From JAVVEG01 sp032251455 (lineage in GTDB: Bacteria; Pseudomonadota; Gammaproteobacteria; Pseudomonadales; Pseudohongiellaceae), in NCBI GenBank assembly GCA_032251455.1, contig JAVVEG010000003.1:1-64000 (forward strand): a stretch of DNA of 64,000 bases, read 5' to 3'. Under the pieces are notes generated by a model. It did no database searches and was not told the DNA's origin. It saw nothing but the letters and a program-made list of their open reading frames with translations. Of this stretch, positions 33,809 to 40,684 are shown piece after piece. Position numbers and translations under genes: made by a program. Within the stretch, counting starts at the first letter, position 1. Each line of letters starts with the position of its first letter.

Positions 33809-35439
33809 TGGAGCCAGCATCAAGCCAAATGCCTGCCTGGGTACGCATCGATCATGCCGTGTGCAGAATCAATGCGCGGCATACGCTGGAAATTGAACAG
33901 TTTGTCCTGACCCCTGGACAGCACTGGTGTGTATTTGGCGGCAATGGCAGCGGCAAGTCCCTGCTGGCGAAACTGATTCGCGGCAGATTGCCCAGCGGTA
34001 ATTCAAGCCTCAGCTACCAGCACGGTTTCGATCCTGACACCGATATTCTTGAAGTGTCCTTTGCTGAACAGCAACGGCTGTGGGAACTGGATAATCGTCA
34101 TGATATCAGTGAGTACAGCGACAATGCCTGTGATCCGGGTACTTGTGTTCTGGAACTGATTACGGCCAGAGCGCCGGGTGAACCAATAAGAGATCCAGTT
34201 CTGCTGGACAGTCTGTGCGCGGACCTGAATATCCAGCCCTTGCTGAAGCAGGGGCTGCGCTATCTTTCTTCCGGGCAATTGCGCAAGGCGATGCTTGCCA
34301 GGGCGCTTTACCTGCAGACAAAACTGCTGATTCTGGATGAGCCGCTGGAAAGCATTGATCGCGAGAGCAGTGCAGGTATTGTCCGGCTGTTGCAGCAACG
34401 GATGAATGCGCAAAATTGCACAATGGTCCTGAGCCGTTGCAGGCAGGATATATTGCCTGGATTCACACACATGGCATTGATGGCCGATTTGAAAATACTG
34501 GGCCAGGGGCCGTTCCAGGAAATTCTCGCCGGTGACGCTTTACAGCATCTGTTCGCTAATGCTGCGCAGCCTGTGGGCCAGCTTCCTGGCAGTACTCTTG
34601 GCAGCACTCCTGCCGCTACTCCTGGCAATAGTCCCGTGCCCGCTCCTGAGCGCCAAAGTAATACCGCTCAATCCAGTCTGACCTTCGCAGAACCCCTTAT
34701 TGAACTGTGCAATGTCAGTGCCGCTTACCAGGGTGTGCAGGTGCTTGCTGATGTCAATTGGGTTTTCCGGCGAGGGCAGCACGCGCTGATTGAAGGCCCC
34801 AATGGCTGTGGCAAGTCAACCTTGCTGGGCCTGATCAATGGTGATAACCACAAGGCGTATGGCCAGCAGGTCAGCTTGTTCGGACAACGGCGCGGCAGCG
34901 GTGAGTCGGTCTGGGACATCAGGTCCCGTCTTGGTTTGGTTTCCAATGAACTGCACAATCGGTATATCAAGGGCTGGCGGGTCCTGGAAGTCGTGGTCTC
35001 AGGTTTTTATGATTCAGTGGGGCTTTATGATGACAGCAGCCGGCAGCAACAGGACCGAGCGCGAGAATGGTTGCTGGCTCTGGGTCTGGCTGAACTGGAA
35101 GGTGCCCTGTATCACGAGTTGTCTTTCGGCCAGCAACGCTTGACGCTGGTTGCCAGGGCAATGGTCAAACAACCGGATATCCTGGTTCTGGATGAACCCT
35201 GTGTGGGCCTGGATGATCATTTTCGGACACGGATTCTGGACTTGCTGGATCGTCTTGCCGGGCAAACCGAGACCCAGTTGATCTATGTCAGCCACACTCA
35301 GGGGGAGCATCCGCGTTGCATCAATCAGTTCCTGCGCTTTGTCCCACAGGCGGACCTCAGTCCTGACTGCCGGCAAGCGGACGTTGTGGGTCACGGATCC
35401 ATTCACTCCAGGACCCGCTATAGACTCGAGATCCGTTGA
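33808..35439 (+). CDS. ABC ATPase with two nucleotide-binding domains, ModF-like
   Basis: 543 residues, no membrane segment. Domain 1: Walker A GGNGSGKS near residue 45, signature LSSGQ, Walker B LLILDEP. Domain 2: Walker A GPNGCGKS near residue 331, signature LSFGQ, Walker B ILVLDEP. This layout is that of ModF (PhrA), a tandem ATPase usually linked to molybdate genes, but no modABC is here. The linker (about 253-285) is low complexity, rich in Gly, Ser, Thr, Pro and Ala. Starts one base inside the esterase stop and ends 83 bases inside the convergent sulfurtransferase gene. Confidence 0.78.
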   Translation: MEPASSQMPAWVRIDHAVCRINARHTLEIEQFVLTPGQHWCVFGGNGSGKSLLAKLIRGRLPSGNSSLSYQHGFDPDTDILEVSFAEQQRLWELDNRHDISEYSDNACDPGTCVLELITARAPGEPIRDPVLLDSLCADLNIQPLLKQGLRYLSSGQLRKAMLARALYLQTKLLILDEPLESIDRESSAGIVRLLQQRMNAQNCTMVLSRCRQDILPGFTHMALMADLKILGQGPFQEILAGDALQHLFANAAQPVGQLPGSTLGSTPAATPGNSPVPAPERQSNTAQSSLTFAEPLIELCNVSAAYQGVQVLADVNWVFRRGQHALIEGPNGCGKSTLLGLINGDNHKAYGQQVSLFGQRRGSGESVWDIRSRLGLVSNELHNRYIKGWRVLEVVVSGFYDSVGLYDDSSRQQQDRAREWLLALGLAELEGALYHELSFGQQRLTLVARAMVKQPDILVLDEPCVGLDDHFRTRILDLLDRLAGQTETQLIYVSHTQGEHPRCINQFLRFVPQADLSPDCRQADVVGHGSIHSRTRYRLEIR

Positions 35440-36205
35440 GCCCGGCCACGCTCATTGCCAACTGATTGTGGCAGGCAGTGACCCCAGAGCCACACATATG
35501 CACGATACTGGCAGCAGGTTCGCCATCCAGCAGTTCATTCCATTCCTGACGCAATTCCTTGGCAGTCTTGAAGAAGCCATCCCGCAGGTTGTCGGTCAGT
35601 GGCCGGTTGCGTGCTCCCGGAATATGTCCGGCTACCGGATCGATGGGCTCGCTCAAGCCAAGATATCTTTCCCGGCTGCGCGCATCGACCAGGGTAAAGA
35701 TCGGCTTGTTCAGATTTTCCATAACGTCTGCTGTCGACACCAGCTGTTCTGCCAGGGGGTGTACTGCATCGCCGGGATCAGACAGCTCAAGGCGCTGTGG
35801 TATCGCGGTGCTGACCTCTCCGTCAGCAGCCAGCCAGGCCGGGAAACCTCCGTCGAGCACGGCTACGGCATCATGTCCTATCCAGCGCAGCAGGCACCAG
35901 GCCCGGGCTGCCATGGCACCACCGGCATCATCATAGGCAATCACCTGGCGCCCCGGCTGCATGCCACAGGCCAGAAGGGTCTTGTGCCACTTTACCGGGT
36001 CAGGCAAAGGATGGCGACCGGATTCCCTGGTGATGGGTGCTGACATATCCTCATCCAGATGCAGGTAATGTGCGCCAGGGATGTGTGCTTCGGCATAAAC
36101 CCTGCGGCCATAACCCACATCGGCGAGGTTGAACCGGCAGTCCAGTATCAGGCAATCAGCCAGATGTTCCCGCAGACTGCTGGTATTGATCAGAGTGGTG
36201 TACAT
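35357..36205 (-). CDS. 3-mercaptopyruvate/thiosulfate sulfurtransferase
   Basis: 282 residues with two rhodanese domains. The catalytic Cys238 is in the loop CGSGVTAC, the form seen in 3-mercaptopyruvate sulfurtransferases rather than thiosulfate ones. The N-domain carries ILDCRFNLAD and GGAMAARAWCLLRW. It moves sulfane sulfur from mercaptopyruvate to thiols. Last gene of a minus-strand series with the persulfide dioxygenase 49 bases upstream. Its 3' end overlaps the tail of the ModF-like gene on the other strand. Confidence 0.9.
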   Translation of the reverse strand: MYTTLINTSSLREHLADCLILDCRFNLADVGYGRRVYAEAHIPGAHYLHLDEDMSAPITRESGRHPLPDPVKWHKTLLACGMQPGRQVIAYDDAGGAMAARAWCLLRWIGHDAVAVLDGGFPAWLAADGEVSTAIPQRLELSDPGDAVHPLAEQLVSTADVMENLNKPIFTLVDARSRERYLGLSEPIDPVAGHIPGARNRPLTDNLRDGFFKTAKELRQEWNELLDGEPAASIVHMCGSGVTACHNQLAMSVAGLNGSRVYSGSWSEWIRDPQRPLAGSQD

Positions 36206-36254
36206 GGCGATTTCCTGTGAGTTCTGGTAATTGATCCGTTTATGCAGAGGTTAC

Positions 36255-37304
36255 CTAACCAGCTGAGCTGTTGTGCCATGCCAGCATACCACCCTTGATA
36301 TTGGCTATCCGTCCGAAACCGGCATCTTTGAGTATGCTGAGGGCCAGAGCAGAGCGCTTGCCGGAGCGGCACAGCGTGACTATGGGTTTTTCGGTGGGGA
36401 TTTCCGGCAAATGTTCACGTAGTTGCGACAGGGGTATGGCAAGAAAGTTGTTCAGTCCAGACAAGGAAGCATCCTGTTCATCTGCTTCACGCACATCAAG
36501 AATGGTAACCGAGGGTTGGTTCTGCATGACCCATTCCGGGGTGACCTCAGGGACTCCGGCAAGGTTTATTTGCAACTCGGCCCAGTCTGCTTGCTGCGGT
36601 AATTGCCCATTTTCCGGCTTTCCGCTGCGCAGATTACTGGGCAGGGCCTCTGCGATTTTTTTCGGATGGGGTAACTGCATGGCATTCATGTACTCGACGA
36701 AGTCCCGTTCATTGGCTTGCCCGCCAGCGCGTGGATTGTACAGTTTTTCTTCCGCTATGGAGGATTGGGTACGGCCATTGTAATCATGGGCGGGGTAAAC
36801 AATGCAGTCATCCGGCAGGCTGAACAAGCGTTCGGTGATGGATTGAAACAGGCGCGAGGCATTGCCTTCCTGGAAATCACAGCGGCCACAGCCCCGGATC
36901 AGCAGGGCATCTCCGGTAAACACCATGCTCTGATCTTCGCGCAGGAAGCTCATGCAACCGTTGGTGTGCCCGGGCGTGGCCAGTGCGATAAGGGTGATTC
37001 CGGCAACGCCGAAATGATCGCCATCCTGCAGGGCAATATCGACATTTTCAGCTTTTGCTGCGGCAGCCAGTGCAATCCTGCAACCGGTTTGCTGCTGCAG
37101 TATCCAGGCAGCGGTAATATGATCGGCGTGGGCATGCGTGTCCACCACCAGTTTGAGTGTCAGTTGCAACTCGCGCAGCAGGGCCAGATCCCGCTGGAAC
37201 TGCTCAAATACCGGGTCGATCAACAAAGCTTCGCGGCTGGTTTCATCACCCAGCAGATAGGTGTAGCTTGAAGAGCTGGCATCGTACAGTTGGCGAAAAA
37301 TCAT
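36255..37304 (-). CDS. Persulfide dioxygenase fused to a rhodanese domain
   Basis: 349 residues from the ATG at 37304. The N-terminal metallo-beta-lactamase domain has THAHADH (His57, His59, Asp61, His62), His113, Asp132 (TGDALLIRGCGRCDFQ) and His173 of the mononuclear iron site of ETHE1-type persulfide dioxygenases. The C-terminal rhodanese domain (about 253-349) has catalytic Cys312 in CRSGKRS. Such fusions oxidise glutathione persulfide to sulfite and may recycle sulfane sulfur. It lies between pxpA and the mercaptopyruvate sulfurtransferase, on the same strand as both. Confidence 0.9.
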   Translation of the reverse strand: MIFRQLYDASSSSYTYLLGDETSREALLIDPVFEQFQRDLALLRELQLTLKLVVDTHAHADHITAAWILQQQTGCRIALAAAAKAENVDIALQDGDHFGVAGITLIALATPGHTNGCMSFLREDQSMVFTGDALLIRGCGRCDFQEGNASRLFQSITERLFSLPDDCIVYPAHDYNGRTQSSIAEEKLYNPRAGGQANERDFVEYMNAMQLPHPKKIAEALPSNLRSGKPENGQLPQQADWAELQINLAGVPEVTPEWVMQNQPSVTILDVREADEQDASLSGLNNFLAIPLSQLREHLPEIPTEKPIVTLCRSGKRSALALSILKDAGFGRIANIKGGMLAWHNSSAG

Positions 37305-37334
37305 GATCGAATCCGGCACTCTCTGACTCTCTGG

Positions 37335-38108
37335 TTAACGGGGACGGGTTTGCAATACCTGCCGGGCCTGGGATGGTGCCTGGATGGCAATACCCCTGAG
37401 CCCGAATTCGTGGTGAATGCGGCTGACAAAGTCTATTGCCCGGGGAGTGTCCCCGTGAACACATAATGAGGTGGCCTGCACCGCCACTTTGGCGCCATTG
37501 AAAGCCTCGGCTTCGCCATGTTCAACCAGTTTCAGGGTTTGTGCAAGCGCCTGTTCCTCTGACTCAATGACGGCACGGGGATGGTTGCGTGGCAACAACT
37601 GGCCATCGGGCTGGTAACGGCGGTCGATGAAGGCCTCGGGCTTGGTCGTCAGGCCCAGGTGATCAGCGGCACGAAGCAACTGGCTGCCGGCCAGCCCGGT
37701 GATGATCAGGTCCGGGTTGAAGTCGGCGAAGATGCGTACCAGTGTGTTGGCAGTTTCTGCATCTGTGGCCGCTGCATGGTATAGCGCACCGTGAGGTTTG
37801 ACATGAACCAGAGGCAGCCCTTCGGCCTGGGTCAATTGTTGCAGGAAGCGAAGCTGGGCGGTAATGGTTTGCCTGAGTTCCTGGGCTGAAAGCCGGAGGG
37901 CTCGACGGCCAAAATTGGGACGGTCCGGGTAGGATGGATGGGCGCCAGGTGCCACTCCGTTTGCCGCAGCCTGCCTGATCGCGGTGGTGATGGTCTCCAG
38001 ATTGCCGGCATGAGCGCCGCAGCTTATGTTTGCCGAAGAGACAATCTCCAGCAAAGCCAGGTCAAAATCTCCCCCCTCGCCAATATCTGCATTCAGGTCA
38101 ATGTGCAT
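37335..38108 (-). CDS. pxpA: 5-oxoprolinase subunit A
   Basis: 257 residues from the ATG at 38108 (MHIDLNADIGEGGDFD). LamB/YcsF family: SSANISCGAHAGN, GAHPSYPDRPNFGRR, VKPHGALYHAA and SLCVHGDTP are the conserved blocks. With PxpB and PxpC it hydrolyses 5-oxoproline to glutamate using ATP. Order here is pxpB - pxpC - pxpA. It is followed 30 bases later by the persulfide dioxygenase. Confidence 0.94.
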   Translation of the reverse strand: MHIDLNADIGEGGDFDLALLEIVSSANISCGAHAGNLETITTAIRQAAANGVAPGAHPSYPDRPNFGRRALRLSAQELRQTITAQLRFLQQLTQAEGLPLVHVKPHGALYHAAATDAETANTLVRIFADFNPDLIITGLAGSQLLRAADHLGLTTKPEAFIDRRYQPDGQLLPRNHPRAVIESEEQALAQTLKLVEHGEAEAFNGAKVAVQATSLCVHGDTPRAIDFVSRIHHEFGLRGIAIQAPSQARQVLQTRPR

Positions 38109-38169
38109 GGCAGTACTCGATTCCCCTAAATTGTTTCTGTTGCCTAGTATTCCCCGTGGATATTGTCGG

Positions 38170-39135
38170 TCAGGCTCTGCAGGCCAGTTGCAGCCCTTCC
38201 TGGAGTCGTTGTCGATAGCGTCGATAGCGGCCAGCCAGGTTACTGGCAGCCTGGTTATCACACCGGTGAAAACGGACAGTCGCACCACTGCCAAGATTGG
38301 CCATTTGCCACAACTCTTCTTCCAGAACGCAGGCTATCCGTGGGTAGCCACCCGTGGTCTGTGCGTCCTTGCCAAGCAGAATGGGCTGACCATCTGCGGG
38401 AACCTGAACCACTCCCGGGATGACAGCGGATGAAAAAAACTCATCGTGTCTGGTTCGAAACAAAGGGATACCGTTGAGTCTGAAACCCATGCGGTTGCAC
38501 TGGGTACTGATTTGCCAGCTGCCAGACCAGAAGGCTGCCCGTGCAGCGGCAGAGAATTGTTCATGCTCAGGTCCGGGGAAGGCTCTCAGTTCACCACTAC
38601 AGGCAAGCGGCCGGATGCCTGCGCGCGGTGATGTTCTGTGCGAGCCAGGTGTCACAGGCAGTTGGTCACCACGTTTGAGAAAGCGACCCTCTGGGCTGCC
38701 AATACCGGAACTGGAGTCAAAACTCCGGGAACCCAGCATCAGTGGGGTGGCGAAGCCACCGCGGACAGCCAGTAAACCATACATTCCTGGTGGCAGGGGT
38801 TGCTGCAAGCGCAGGCAGGAACCGGCGGGAGCCTGGTAGGCAAAACCCAGTTGCAGATTCTGGACAAGTGTCTGCCCAGCTTCACCGGCGAGCAGTTCGG
38901 CCTGACCCAGTGCGCCTGCCAGCACGAACTCAATCGAGGTGTGGAACTTCAATTCCAGCGGACCATGAGCAAACTCCAATACGGCCAGATTGTGTTCATT
39001 GCCAAGCAGCAGATTGGCCCGGAGCAAAGCCTGATCGTCCATTACGCCAGCCTGGGCCAGGCCCAGATGCCGGTAGCCAAAGCGGCCGGTATCCTGGATT
39101 GAGCATTGGCTGCCACATCGGAGAATTTCGATCAT
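38170..39135 (-). CDS. pxpC: 5-oxoprolinase subunit C
   Basis: 321 residues, AHS2/KipA carboxyltransferase-like domain: SIQDTGRFGYRHLGLAQAGVMDDQAL at the N-terminus and LPVTPGSH...FPGPEHEQF in the middle. Partner of PxpB. 30 bases after pxpB and 61 before pxpA. The C-terminal arginine-rich stretch is the only part without clear family identity. Confidence 0.92.
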   Translation of the reverse strand: MIEILRCGSQCSIQDTGRFGYRHLGLAQAGVMDDQALLRANLLLGNEHNLAVLEFAHGPLELKFHTSIEFVLAGALGQAELLAGEAGQTLVQNLQLGFAYQAPAGSCLRLQQPLPPGMYGLLAVRGGFATPLMLGSRSFDSSSGIGSPEGRFLKRGDQLPVTPGSHRTSPRAGIRPLACSGELRAFPGPEHEQFSAAARAAFWSGSWQISTQCNRMGFRLNGIPLFRTRHDEFFSSAVIPGVVQVPADGQPILLGKDAQTTGGYPRIACVLEEELWQMANLGSGATVRFHRCDNQAASNLAGRYRRYRQRLQEGLQLACRA

Positions 39136-39165
39136 AACGGCGTTCTCATCGTCTGCAGATCCTTG

Positions 39166-39822
39166 TCACACGGGTACAAAGCGGACCCGGTCGCCCGGTT
39201 GAAACAGGGTTGGCTCGGTGCGGTTGATATCGAAAAGGCAGGTATCGGTATGCCCAATGATATGCCAGCCGCCCGGGCTCTCGGCGGGGTAGATACCGGT
39301 CAGTTGGCCGGCGATGGCTACTGATCCAGAGGGTACGCGCGTGCGTGGTGTATCCCGCCGGGGGAACCTGAGGCGCTCATCAATATCACCCATATAGGCA
39401 AAGCCTGCCTGGAAGCCCAGACAATACACCTGATACTCACGGGAACCGTGAAGATGGATGAACTCCTCCTGGCTCATTGCCATCAAGCCGGCCAGTTCGG
39501 TCAGATCAGGCCCATGCAGGTCGTTGTACTTCACCGCAATCTCATGGAGTCTGCCTGGTGGTGCCGAGGTATCGGTTCTTGCCCATAAGGCACTGATCAG
39601 TGTCTGCAATTCAACCAGGGTGTCTGCCGTCTGACAACGGATCATGAGATTGCCCATGCCGGGCACCAGTTCTTCAATGTGAGCAGACAGGGTTGATGAT
39701 TCCCTGAGGCTATGTATTAATACCCATAGTCGGGACTGGGTGCTCAACCTGGGTTCGTCATCAACAGTCACCAGCAAAGTTCTCGGGTTCAGTTGATGGA
39801 TAAGCAGCTCTTTGGCAGTCAT
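39166..39822 (-). CDS. pxpB: 5-oxoprolinase subunit B
   Basis: 218 residues, AHS1/KipI family: LVPGMGNLMIRC, YNDLHGPDLTELA, CLGFQAGFAYMGDIDERLRFPRRDTPRTRVPSGSVAIAGQLTGIYP are the signatures. First gene of the minus-strand series. A 124-base gap separates it from the divergent SIMPL gene. Confidence 0.93.
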   Translation of the reverse strand: MTAKELLIHQLNPRTLLVTVDDEPRLSTQSRLWVLIHSLRESSTLSAHIEELVPGMGNLMIRCQTADTLVELQTLISALWARTDTSAPPGRLHEIAVKYNDLHGPDLTELAGLMAMSQEEFIHLHGSREYQVYCLGFQAGFAYMGDIDERLRFPRRDTPRTRVPSGSVAIAGQLTGIYPAESPGGWHIIGHTDTCLFDINRTEPTLFQPGDRVRFVPV

Positions 39823-39946
39823 GTCTCAAATGTATAGCACCCGCATGGGAATTGCCACTGAATGAGGCAGGCTTTCTGGTCATGTTTACTGGCCTGGAAT
39901 AGTTGCAACACAGACAGGCAGCACACAGAAGATACGGAGAAATATC

Positions 39947-40678
39947 ATGCAACGATTTTATGGCAGGCTGGTCTGTCTGGTATCCATTCTGCTGGGCTTG
40001 AGCTTCAGCCTGGCATCTTCTGCCTGGGCGCAGAATATCAATCTGTTGCCGGAAGGGCAGACCTTGCTTAGCCTGACCGTGACCGAGCGTGTGCAGGTGC
40101 CCCAGGATACCCTGCAGGCCAGTTTGCGCATTGAAGTCGAAGACCGTGACCCGCAGCAGGTACAGAACAGCATCAATACCAGCATGGAGCAGGCGCTGGC
40201 CAGGGTTCGTGACAGGGAAGGAATAGAGGTCAGCACCGGGACTTATTCCGTGTATCAGAGTGGCAGGGGAAATGTCGGTGGCAGGCCGGATATTCGGTGG
40301 CGCGGGGCGCAGACGCTGACTCTTGAATCGGGTGATTCCGCACAGGTGCTGGCACTGGTCGCAGACCTGCAGGCAATGGGGCTGGTCATGAATCAGTTGC
40401 ACTGGTTTCTGAGTCAGGATGCGGCCGATGCGGCCAGAAATTCACTGTTGGAGTCGGCCCTGCTCAGAGCGCGGGAACAGGCCGAACGTGCCGCTCAGGC
40501 CCTGGGAAAATCGGGGGTCGAACTGGCCGTGGTTGAGATCGACACACCGATGTCGGCGACTTCTCCAGTCATGATGAGAGCCATGGCGGCTGATGCCATG
40601 GAAATGAGTACCCCTTCGGCGGAAGCAGGAACCAGCGAGGTCAGTCTCTCGGTCAAGGTGCAGGCTGTGGCCAGATGA
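39947..40678 (+). CDS. SIMPL (DUF541) domain protein, exported
   Basis: 243 residues. Signal peptide ends near AWA-QNI. The rest is a SIMPL domain: SLTVTERVQVPQDTLQASLRI, GIEVSTGTYSVYQSGR, LTLES, ARNSLLESALLRAREQAERAAQALGKS and the C-terminal VSLSVKVQAVAR. The family lies in the periplasm and its role is unclear. Ends six bases before the convergent uvrA end, with no terminator in between. Confidence 0.88.
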   Translation: MQRFYGRLVCLVSILLGLSFSLASSAWAQNINLLPEGQTLLSLTVTERVQVPQDTLQASLRIEVEDRDPQQVQNSINTSMEQALARVRDREGIEVSTGTYSVYQSGRGNVGGRPDIRWRGAQTLTLESGDSAQVLALVADLQAMGLVMNQLHWFLSQDAADAARNSLLESALLRAREQAERAAQALGKSGVELAVVEIDTPMSATSPVMMRAMAADAMEMSTPSAEAGTSEVSLSVKVQAVAR

Positions 40679-40684
40679 ATCCGG

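Noticed and set aside
35357..39822. A mobile element explaining the hydrolase and sulfur gene region
   Set aside because: No transposase, integrase, tRNA end or terminal repeats were seen from 14265 to 57700; only gene content and gaps suggest recent change.
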